Shown here piece by piece: positions 8,639-14,531 of a DNA stretch of 16,393 nt. Source of the stretch: Chloroflexota bacterium. Lineage in GTDB: Bacteria > Chloroflexota > Dehalococcoidia > UBA3495. Under the pieces are notes generated by a model, which ran no database searches, had not been told where the DNA came from, and saw only the letters and a program-made list of their open reading frames with translations. Location of the stretch: NCBI GenBank assembly GCA_022563275.1, contig JADFNR010000075.1:1-16393 (forward strand), written 5' to 3'. The position numbers and the translations under genes were made by a program. Within the stretch, counting starts at the first letter, position 1. Each line of letters begins with the position of its first letter.

Positions 8639-8675
8639 AGCGGGGTGGCGCCGGTGGGTCTTGCGTCTCCCCGCT
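8639..8675 (+). terminator. Possible weak terminator hairpin after the cohesin operon
   Basis: AGCGGGG (8639-8645) pairs with CCCCGCT (8669-8675) in a 7-bp stem with a long 23-nt loop, followed by GATTTTCG. The loop is large and the T-run short, so this is a weak call. Confidence 0.3.
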
Positions 8676-8688
8676 GATTTTCGCCCTC

Positions 8689-8717
8689 TTTCCACAACCC
8701 CTAATCTCGCCTACAAT
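8689..8717 (+). promoter_or_regulatory. Likely promoter of the HbpS/GlcG-like gene
   Basis: A TACAAT -10 (8712-8717) stands 17 nt downstream of TTTCCA (8689-8694). The upstream candidate ATG (8716) overlaps this -10, which argues that translation starts further downstream, at TTG 8764. Confidence 0.45.
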
Positions 8718-8763
8718 GTTGCCCGGCACTCACGTGCAAGCGCGTAATTATGGAGGGGACATT

Positions 8764-9180
8764 TTGGCTAGTTTGACACTTTCGGAAGCTGAAACAATAC
8801 TGGCTGGGGCCAAAGCGAAGATGATGGAGCTAGGCGTCAAGATGAGTATCTCGGTGGTTGACCCACGCGGAGACCTGATCACGATGTGTAAGATGGATGG
8901 GGCTCCCTGGCGGACCCCCGCGGTATCCCGGGGTAAAGCGGTGGCGGCGGCCAGCTTTGAGAAGGCCAGCGGCGAGTTGACCGATAACGCCCAGGCTCCC
9001 ATCTTCCGCGCCTTCATGGCCATGGAAGGCGGCCACATGATTCCAGGCCAGGGCGCATTGCCCGTCTTCAAGAACGGCGAGATTGTCGGAGCGGTCGGCG
9101 GCAGCGGCGGCACGGCCCAAGAGGACGAAGACTGCAGCCGGGCAGGCATCAATGCCGGCGGATTCTCAGCGACACCCTAG
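8764..9180 (+). CDS. HbpS/GlcG-family (DUF336) heme-binding-like protein
   Basis: This is a 138-residue small alpha/beta protein of the GlcG/HbpS family. Members include the heme-binding HbpS and proteins found beside glycolate and other oxidation operons; their general role is unclear. Family marks are the opening LTLSEAETILAGAKAKMMELG, the central SISVVDPRGDLI, the WRTPAVSRGKAVAA segment, and the glycine-rich GALPVFKNGEIVGAVGGSGG. The start chosen is TTG 8764, because GGAGGGG at 8752-8758 sits 5 nt upstream and family members normally begin a few residues before LTLxEA. The in-frame ATG 8716 would add 16 unconserved residues and overlaps a -10 box. The gene stands alone, with palindromic repeats just after it. 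The family call is firm; function is not. Confidence 0.85.
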   Translation: MASLTLSEAETILAGAKAKMMELGVKMSISVVDPRGDLITMCKMDGAPWRTPAVSRGKAVAAASFEKASGELTDNAQAPIFRAFMAMEGGHMIPGQGALPVFKNGEIVGAVGGSGGTAQEDEDCSRAGINAGGFSATP

Positions 9181-9205
9181 TTCGACATCCATGGGGTCAC
9201 CGACA

Positions 9206-9241
9206 CGTAGGGGCATCCCGGTAAATCGGGATGCCCCTACG
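9206..9241. repeat. Perfect 15-bp inverted repeat (REP/MITE-like palindrome)
   Basis: CGTAGGGGCATCCCG (9206-9220) is followed by the loop GTAAAT and its exact reverse complement (9227-9241). The CGTAGGGGC...GCCCCTACG form resembles short interspersed palindromes common in many environmental bacterial genomes. It lies in the 220-nt gap after the HbpS-like gene and could also stop transcription, although no T-run follows. Confidence 0.75.
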
Positions 9242-9243
9242 AC

Positions 9244-9263
9244 ATTCCGGCCTTCGCCGGAAT
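9244..9263. repeat. Second palindrome, ATTCCGGC-CTTC-GCCGGAAT type, abutting the first
   Basis: A perfect 8-bp stem with a CTTC tetraloop lies inside a ACATTCCGG...CCGGAATCCAG context. This resembles the widespread 'TCATTCC-C-GG-GGAATCCAG' short interspersed repeat. It begins 3 nt after the first palindrome. A further direct repeat, CACGCCGCTGGA, occurs at 9316-9327 and 9333-9344. Nothing else is seen before the ribosome site of the next gene. Confidence 0.65.
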
Positions 9264-9400
9264 CCAGCAGTTAGGCTGCCAACAACATCGATGGGCGCCT
9301 CGCCATTGGACGGGACACGCCGCTGGACGAGTCACGCCGCTGGATTGTAGACTTCCTTTGAGAAACCCTTGGCCTCGGAAACAGCCCTCGGAGTGAAACG

Positions 9401-10474
9401 ATGCATGTCGGATCGTCAACCTTTTTCCAAAACTTTCGCCGGGCCCGGACGGACCTGGAGGTATACCAGAACGAACTGCGCCTGGCCGACCTCTGCGAAC
9501 CATTGGGGTACGACTCGATCTGGGGCATAGAACACCATTTCACCGACTACACCATGTGCCCTGACGTGCTGCAGTTCCTTTCTTACATGGCGGGACGGAC
9601 CGAAACGATACAACTTGGCAGCATGGTGGTGGTCCTGCCGTGGCACGACCCACTGAGAGTCGCGGAGCAGTTCTCCATGCTGGACCACCTCAGCGGCGGC
9701 CGGGCCGTGGTCGGCGTGGGCCGGGGCCTGGCCAGAGTGGAGTTCGAGGGCTTCAAGTTGGACATGACCGAGTCCCGCACCAGGTTTGCCGAGAGCACCC
9801 GGCTGTTGGTGGATGCATTGGAAAATGGAGTCGCCGAGTTCGACGGGGAATTGATCAAGCAGCCCAGAGTGGACGTCAGGCCCAAGCCTTTCAAGAGTTT
9901 CCAGGGGCGGACCTACGCCGCCGCGGTCTCACCGGAATCCTCGCTGGCGCTGGCCCAGTTGGGCTTGGGAATGTTGATAATCCCCCAGAAACCCTGGAGC
10001 GAGGTTGAAGCCGAGTTAAAGGCCTACCGGGAGATCTTCCAAGAGATCAACGGTGCACCGGCGCCGCCGCCCATCGTAGTGGGTTTCACCTTCTGCCACG
10101 AGGACGAAGACCGGGCCTTGGAGATGGCCAAAGAGTACATCGGCAACTACTGGGAATCGATAATGGACCATTACGAGTTCCACAGCGACCACCTGAAGAC
10201 GACCAAGGGCTACGAGTACTACGGCAAGTTCACCGAGAAGATCGAACAATACGGCGATCAGGACGTGAGCGATTTCTTCCTCAACCTGCAGGTATGGGGC
10301 ACTCCGGACCAGTGTTACGAGAAGATCATGAGCACCCGCAGCCGCACCGGCAGCGAATCATTCTTGGCCGCCTTCAGCTACGGCGGCATGCCCTACGACG
10401 AGGTTGAAAAGAGCATGAGGCTCTTCGCCAAAGAAGTGCTGCCGCGTTTGAAAGAAGTGCCCGTTGCGGCATGA
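9401..10474 (+). CDS. Luciferase-like (LLM class) flavin-dependent monooxygenase
   Basis: This 357-residue TIM-barrel enzyme of the bacterial luciferase family uses reduced FMN (or F420 in some members) and oxygen to oxidise organic substrates in the cytoplasm. Family marks are the N-terminal LADLCEPLGYDSIWGIEHHF, the LGSMVVVLPWHDPLRVAEQ strand-turn, the DHLSGGRAVVGVGRGL glycine motif, and the C-terminal VWGTPDQCYEKI. Length is typical. ATG 9401 is preceded by GGAG (9390-9393) at 7-nt spacing. The gene runs towards a minus-strand flavin oxidase, with only one base between the two stop codons and no terminator hairpin. No dedicated flavin reductase is adjacent. The exact substrate cannot be told; desulfurising, alkane, aldehyde and F420-type members share these motifs. 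Confidence 0.85.
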   Translation: MHVGSSTFFQNFRRARTDLEVYQNELRLADLCEPLGYDSIWGIEHHFTDYTMCPDVLQFLSYMAGRTETIQLGSMVVVLPWHDPLRVAEQFSMLDHLSGGRAVVGVGRGLARVEFEGFKLDMTESRTRFAESTRLLVDALENGVAEFDGELIKQPRVDVRPKPFKSFQGRTYAAAVSPESSLALAQLGLGMLIIPQKPWSEVEAELKAYREIFQEINGAPAPPPIVVGFTFCHEDEDRALEMAKEYIGNYWESIMDHYEFHSDHLKTTKGYEYYGKFTEKIEQYGDQDVSDFFLNLQVWGTPDQCYEKIMSTRSRTGSESFLAAFSYGGMPYDEVEKSMRLFAKEVLPRLKEVPVAA

Positions 10475-10475
10475 T

Positions 10476-11651
10476 CTACTGGCCGGTGTTGCGCATCTCC
10501 TCTTTGTTGAATTCGCCCAGGGGGCGCCAATCGAACCGGCTGCTGTAAGGATTCTCGATCCCTTCCACGGCGTCCGCCGCCAACCCGCCCAAGACCGGAC
10601 CGAACTTGAATGCGTGCCCGCTCCCGCCGGTTGCGACCACCAACCCCTGCCGCTCCGGGTCGCGTCCGATCCAGAAATCCCCGTCCCAGGTGTCGCAGTA
10701 GAGACACATCTTGCTCTCGGTTAGTGGGACAGACGCCAAGGACGGCAGCGACTGGGCCAAGAATGCGCGGCAGAGGGCTTCCTCCTCGGCCAGTATCACC
10801 CTTTCCGCGTCCGGGTGGACCCGCCTGCCCGGCCCGTGGTTGGCCATCTTGACCACGCCCTCTTCGTTGGCTGGGAAGCCGTACCAGCCGCTGCGGGGGG
10901 TGTCCGCGGCCCAGGGCGGGAAGGACGGCGGGCGGTAGTTCTCTGGGTCTTCAGGCTTGAAATAGAAGACCGGCTGACCCACCGGCCACATCCGGTCGGC
11001 CAATTCCGGCAGCAGGACGGTCGTCCAGACCCCAGCCGCCACCACAACCCAATCGGCCCGCAGTTCGGTCCCGTCCGCCGTGGAGGCTCCGGAGACCCGG
11101 TTACCATCTTCCAACAACCGGGTCGCCTCGAACCCAGTCACCACGGAGACCCCGGCGTTGGCCACGTCTTGGACCAAGCTAGCTATTATCTCACCGGCCT
11201 CGGCCCAGCCAGCCGTGGGGTTGAAGTACCCGTCAACGTAATACTCGGAGTTCCAGTGGGGAAAACGCCGGGCCAAGTCGCCGGGAGCCAGGCGTTCCAG
11301 GGGAAAGCCGCGGCCGGTCAAGAGTTCGTAGGAGTCCAACTCGAACTCTCCGGCGATCATCGGCGCGCTGGTCAAGAGCAACATGCCGTCTTCGTGGAAC
11401 AGGTCCCGCCCCCAGCCGGCGTTCCAGCGGCGCCATCCCTCTATCGCATCGGCGCACAACGTTGAATACAGACCATCGGAGCCGTAATCGGCCCGTACCA
11501 TGCGGCTGAGATCGTTGGAGGTCGCCAGGGGATGGGGGACCGGGCCGGGGTCGGCGACGGTAACTTGGTGCCCGCGTTGCTGTAGCTCCAACGCGGCAGT
11601 CAACCCGAAGATGCCCGCCCCGATGACCAACACTGTGCCGTCAGACGGCAC
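10476..11651 (-). CDS. FAD-dependent amine oxidase of the DAO family, monomeric sarcosine oxidase-like
   Basis: This 391-residue flavoprotein has the dinucleotide-binding start VLVIGAGIFGLTAALEL (about residues 7-23). The second half has GSGHAFKFGPVLG, matching the sarcosine/N-methyltryptophan oxidase end motif. C316 in SKMCLYC aligns with the cysteine that carries covalent 8-alpha-S-cysteinyl FAD in monomeric sarcosine oxidase (C315). K268 in GVVKMANH aligns with its oxygen-activating lysine (K265). The expected reaction is oxygen-dependent oxidation of a secondary or N-methylated amino acid or cyclic imino acid, releasing hydrogen peroxide. The start is GTG 11651, at the centre-right of a small inverted repeat (GTGCCGTC-A-GACGGCAC, 11635-11651); the ribosome site is weak. 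It lies 54 nt downstream of the FrnE/DsbA-like gene and is probably co-transcribed with it. Substrate is unknown. Confidence 0.85.
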   Translation of the reverse strand: MPSDGTVLVIGAGIFGLTAALELQQRGHQVTVADPGPVPHPLATSNDLSRMVRADYGSDGLYSTLCADAIEGWRRWNAGWGRDLFHEDGMLLLTSAPMIAGEFELDSYELLTGRGFPLERLAPGDLARRFPHWNSEYYVDGYFNPTAGWAEAGEIIASLVQDVANAGVSVVTGFEATRLLEDGNRVSGASTADGTELRADWVVVAAGVWTTVLLPELADRMWPVGQPVFYFKPEDPENYRPPSFPPWAADTPRSGWYGFPANEEGVVKMANHGPGRRVHPDAERVILAEEEALCRAFLAQSLPSLASVPLTESKMCLYCDTWDGDFWIGRDPERQGLVVATGGSGHAFKFGPVLGGLAADAVEGIENPYSSRFDWRPLGEFNKEEMRNTGQ

Positions 11652-11705
11652 AGGTCACCGCGATTCGCCGTTGCGGCCGGACGTGGGGCAAGTCGATCAG
11701 GTAGT

Positions 11706-12314
11706 TCATCGGGCCGCGGCGGACTTGATGGCTTCACGCAGCTCGTCGATGCTCACGTCGCCCCGGTGGAGTTCGCCGCCGATCATGTAGGTGGGAGTGC
11801 CGGTCACGCCTTTCTCTTTGGCCGCTTCGTATTCACGCATAACGGTCTCCCGGAACTCACCGGACTCGATCCGGGGGCCCAGGTCTCCCCAGTCCATGCC
11901 GGCGGCTTCCACGATGCCTTTCAACACATCCAGGTCGTTGAGGTCGGCGCCAGATTCCCAGTAAGCCTGGGCCGCCAGGTGGTGGAATTCCCCGTCCTTT
12001 CCCTTTTCCTTGGAGTAGACGGTGGCCTCGTGGACCCGCATGGGATTAGGGGACCACTGAGGGCGGCGCATGACCAGGTCCACGCCCCTCGCCCGTTCCT
12101 GCATCTCCGGATTAAGTTCCGTTTCGGTCTCTCCATCGAATAGACGGCGCGGCGCGCCTTCCGGAGGGTGGTCCGGCGCCCGAAGATACGGTTTACGGTC
12201 CACCTGAAACGACAGTTCCTTGGACAATATGTCGAGCCTGCCCAGGCCGACGTAACAATAGGGTCAAGTGTAGTCGTACCAAATGGTGACGCTGACGGCA
12301 GTGGATGTAGTCAT
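11706..12314 (-). CDS. FrnE/DsbA-like thiol oxidoreductase with TGA at the active-site cysteine: candidate selenoprotein
   Basis: Read through TGA at 12266-12264, this is a complete 202-residue thioredoxin-fold protein of the FrnE branch of the DsbA family. The N-terminus is VTIWYDYT-U17-PY-C20-YVGLGRL, where relatives have C-P-x-C; the TGA replaces exactly the first, nucleophilic cysteine. Downstream are the family's APDHPPEG segment, a helical insert with VHEATVYSKEKGKDGEFH, and the cis-proline loop GVTGTPTYMIGG (P174). The N-terminal strand upstream of the TGA is intact, and ATG 12314 has a good GAGG site about 7 nt upstream, so the true gene begins there and not at TTG 12227. The real stop is also TGA (11708-11706). 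A SECIS-like hairpin follows the internal TGA. No signal peptide is seen, so it is probably cytosolic. DsbA-like selenoproteins have been described from marine metagenomes. Confidence 0.87.
12231..12251 (-). promoter_or_regulatory. SECIS-like hairpin following the TGA in the FrnE/DsbA-like gene
   Basis: On the mRNA strand GUCG (12251-12248) and GCCU (12247-12244) pair with AGGC (12239-12236) and CGAC (12234-12231), with one unpaired U at 12235. This 8-bp stem closes the loop GGGC (12243-12240). The loop starts at the 21st nucleotide after the TGA, as in the DUF3179 gene. A bulged U in the upper stem and early loop G residues are features of the characterised E. coli fdhF SECIS, although there the U is on the 5' side. 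Confidence 0.72.
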
Positions 12315-12368
12315 GGCGTACCTCGTAGGTTAAAGGTGGAAAATCCATAACGGGAACAATTTCGGGGT

Positions 12369-12377
12369 ATTGTAGCA
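12369..12377 (-). promoter_or_regulatory. Extended -10 promoter element for the FrnE-like gene
   Basis: On the minus strand the sequence reads TGC-TACAAT, a TGn extended -10, about 55 nt upstream of ATG 12314. No good -35 is visible at the standard distance, consistent with an extended -10 promoter. Confidence 0.45.
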
Positions 12378-12403
12378 CGCTCGATCGCGCCCCCATCTGA
12401 AGC

Positions 12404-12429
12404 GCGGCCCCCAGGCTATCTGGGGCCGC
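12404..12429. repeat. Strong intergenic hairpin
   Basis: GCGGCCCCCAG (12404-12414) pairs with CTGGGGCCGC (12420-12429) around loop GCTAT, giving 10 pairs with one bulged C. No T-run follows on either strand. It lies between the two divergent promoters, so it is not an obvious terminator for either gene. Confidence 0.6.
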
Positions 12430-12460
12430 TGTTGAGAACCCGCGAATCAACCGGCGATAA

Positions 12461-12493
12461 ACCGTTCTTTACCGTTCTTCGGCTTGCTATAAT
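12461..12493 (+). promoter_or_regulatory. SDR promoter: direct repeat plus extended -10
   Basis: TGC-TATAAT gives a consensus -10 (12488-12493) with the TGn extension. ACCGTTCTT is repeated at 12461-12469 and 12471-12479, exactly one helical turn apart. The repeat covers the -35 region, where an activator or repressor could bind. The leader to the SDR start is about 155 nt. Confidence 0.55.
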
Positions 12494-12657
12494 CTGTGGG
12501 GTTCAATAGCATATAGTCAGGCTAATCAATAGGAGAATCTCGTCTTTAAATAGCAACCGTCGGTCTTTTCACCCATCGGGTGTTTAGCTAGGACTCGCGC
12601 GGCCGATGGGCCGCATGAGAGCGTTCCTTCGATTCGATCAACCGGAAGGACGGAACC

Positions 12658-13425
12658 ATGGACCGGCTAACTGGCAAAGTAATCATCGTAACGGGCGGCG
12701 CCAACGGTATCGGGCGCGCCTACGTCGAATCACTGGCGCAGGAGGGGGCGCAACTGGTGATCGCGGACATCGACGAATCCGCCGGGCAGGAATTAGCAAG
12801 TTCGCTCGTTGCCAACGGGACTCAAGCATTCGCGATGACCACCGACGTTTCCGAATTGGCCGACGTAGAAAGGCTGGCGCGGGAAACGGCGGAAAGGTTC
12901 GGCCGCATAGACGTGCTGATCAACAATGCCGCCTTTTTCCAACGGCCCGTCGCCATGGCCCGAGTTCCATTTGAGCAGATACCCTTGGCCGAGTGGGACC
13001 GCATGATGTCGGTCAATCTACGGGGTGCCTTTCTTTGTTGCCGGTCCGTGGTGCCCTTCATGAAGCTCCAACGGGCGGGTAAGATCGTGAACATCTCCTC
13101 TTCCACCATCTACTACGGGGGGAATGTAGCGGCCCACTATGTCACCTCCAAGGCTGGGGTCATTGGACTTACCAGGGCCCTTGCCCGGGAGCTCGGCAGC
13201 CACGGAATCAACGTCAATGCCATCGCTCCCGGACTTACCCTAAGCCTGGAAAACCCGCCGGAGCAGGTCATCCAGACCAACGCTCAGCGGATCCAACTCC
13301 GGTCGATCAAAAGAGACGAACTCCCCAGCGACCTGGTTGGTTCCATGATATTTCTCAGCTCGTCGGACAGCGATTTCATGACCGGCCAGACCATGGTGGT
13401 CGACGGAGGCTCACGCATGATCTAG
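12658..13425 (+). CDS. Short-chain dehydrogenase/reductase (SDR), classical type
   Basis: This 255-residue NAD(P)-dependent oxidoreductase has the cofactor motif TGGANGIG (residues 12-19) and LINNAA (about 87-92). Structural N120 is present, as are the catalytic set S148, Y161 and K165 (Y-V-T-S-K) and the C-terminal GQTMVVDGG typical of FabG-like enzymes. D37 after the second strand suggests NAD rather than NADP preference. ATG 12658 has GGAAGGA at 12644-12650. It is monocistronic, ended by the strong terminator at 13455. Substrate cannot be assigned; it is not closely similar by eye to the second SDR at the right edge. Confidence 0.88.
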   Translation: MDRLTGKVIIVTGGANGIGRAYVESLAQEGAQLVIADIDESAGQELASSLVANGTQAFAMTTDVSELADVERLARETAERFGRIDVLINNAAFFQRPVAMARVPFEQIPLAEWDRMMSVNLRGAFLCCRSVVPFMKLQRAGKIVNISSSTIYYGGNVAAHYVTSKAGVIGLTRALARELGSHGINVNAIAPGLTLSLENPPEQVIQTNAQRIQLRSIKRDELPSDLVGSMIFLSSSDSDFMTGQTMVVDGGSRMI

Positions 13426-13454
13426 GTTGGGCGCGGGGTTAAGGACCTAAGAGC

Positions 13455-13493
13455 AAGAAACGGCCGCCGCATATCTCGCGGCGGCCGTTTCTT
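13455..13493. terminator. Strong bidirectional terminator
   Basis: A perfect 16-bp stem pairs 13455-13470 (AAGAAACGGCCGCCGC) with 13478-13493, with a 7-nt loop ATATCTC. A-rich and T-rich arms at the base give T-runs on both strands. It lies between the convergent SDR (ends 13425) and hydrolase (ends 13519) genes and fits termination of both. Confidence 0.85.
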
Positions 13494-13518
13494 TGGCTGG
13501 TATCGGTGACGGGGCTGG

Positions 13519-14469
13519 TCAGTCCGCGGCGCTGGGGGCTCCGGACCGGGCGAAGGCGTTCCGCAGGGCCGCGGATGCCTCTTCCACCGCCTGCCGGCCT
13601 TTATCCACCACCGCTCCCATGTTGAAGAAGCCGTGGATCATACCGTCGTACCGGGTGGCGGTGGCCGCGACGCCGGCTTCCCGGAGGCGCTTGGCGTAGG
13701 CCTCGCCCTCGTCACGCAGGGGGTCGTATTCAGCCGTGATCACCAGGGCCGGCGGTTGCCCGGCCAGGCTCTTGGCCCGGAGCGGGGCCGCGTAGGGGTT
13801 GGAGGCGTCCTCGCTGCTGCTCAGGTAATGGTCCCAGTACCACTGCATGGTGGCCTTGGTCAGGGAGTAGCCATCGCCATTTTCACCGTAGGAGACGGTG
13901 TCGAAGTCAGCATCGGTTACGGGATACACCAGGAGTTGCAATGCGATCTCCAGACCGCCCCGGTCCGCCGCCATCAGAGATATGGCCGCGGCCAGGTTGC
14001 CACCGGCGCTGTCGCCGCCGACGGCCAGCCTGGAAGCGTCTCCGTTGATGCTGGCGGCATTCTTGACCGCCCAGGTGGTTGCGGCCCAGCAGTCTTCGGC
14101 GGGGCCGGGAAACTTGGTCTCCGGCGCCAAACGGTAGTCCACCGAGACGACCACGCAGTTCCCGCCCACACACAGGTTACGGGCGGATGCGTCAGCGGAT
14201 TCCAGGTCGCCGACGACCCAGCCGCCACCGTGGTACCAGGCCAGGATGGGGAAGGGGCCGGCGCCCTCAGGCGTATAGATACGCACCGGAAGACCGCCAT
14301 CGGGGCCGGGAATCGTCCGGTCTTCCACCTTGGCCACTTCCGGTCCCGGAGCGCGGGGCCGCACCTTGGCGTTAGCCCTGGCTTCCTCGGGACTGACGGT
14401 ATGGGCTGCTGGCAGCCCCAGGGCAGCCACGCTCTCCATGACTTGTTTTACCTGTGGGTCTAAGGGCAT
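13519..14469 (-). CDS. Alpha/beta hydrolase, hormone-sensitive-lipase (family IV esterase) type
   Basis: This 316-residue serine hydrolase carries the oxyanion motif HGGGW (H80-W84) and the nucleophile elbow GDSAGG (S154). It also has an acid in TAEYDPLRDEG (D249) and a histidine in MIHGFF (H279), a complete triad in the usual order and spacing for HSL-type esterases of about 310 residues. It should be a cytoplasmic carboxylesterase for short or medium acyl esters or lactones. ATG 14469 has a GAGG site just upstream. It begins 62 nt after the extradiol dioxygenase stop and is probably the last gene of that operon. Ring-cleavage products are often processed by hydrolases, but those are usually of another subfamily (MhpC/BphD), so a role on the cleaved ring is only a suggestion. 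Confidence 0.88.
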   Translation of the reverse strand: MPLDPQVKQVMESVAALGLPAAHTVSPEEARANAKVRPRAPGPEVAKVEDRTIPGPDGGLPVRIYTPEGAGPFPILAWYHGGGWVVGDLESADASARNLCVGGNCVVVSVDYRLAPETKFPGPAEDCWAATTWAVKNAASINGDASRLAVGGDSAGGNLAAAISLMAADRGGLEIALQLLVYPVTDADFDTVSYGENGDGYSLTKATMQWYWDHYLSSSEDASNPYAAPLRAKSLAGQPPALVITAEYDPLRDEGEAYAKRLREAGVAATATRYDGMIHGFFNMGAVVDKGRQAVEEASAALRNAFARSGAPSAAD

Positions 14470-14531
14470 CTCATACCTCTTTTTTCATCGATTAGGGTGA
14501 TCGATCACGGGTCGATCTTCCAGAATCCCAT

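Larger units (their letters stand above)
12315..12657. other. Divergent intergenic region with two promoters and a strong hairpin
   Basis: This 343-nt stretch separates the minus-strand FrnE-like gene from the plus-strand SDR. It holds an extended -10 on each strand, a 10-bp-stem hairpin at 12404-12429, a 9-bp direct repeat at 12461-12479, and in the SDR leader two small hairpins: CACCC 12570-12574 with GGGTG 12578-12582, and GCGGCC 12599-12604 with GGCCGC 12609-12614. I see no convincing small gene. Confidence 0.6.

Noticed and set aside
10470..10480. Terminator between the convergent monooxygenase and oxidase genes
   Set aside because: The stop codons are separated by a single base and no hairpin with T-run is visible nearby.
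11706..12227. Shorter DsbA-like gene starting at TTG 12227
   Set aside because: It would lack the first strand and the whole active site. The family N-terminus and a proper ATG with ribosome site are found upstream through the TGA.
13633..14463. Long plus-strand frame opposite the hydrolase
   Set aside because: The minus strand holds a complete catalytic triad and oxyanion motif in order. The plus-strand frame reads as low-complexity Gly/Val/Arg sequence.
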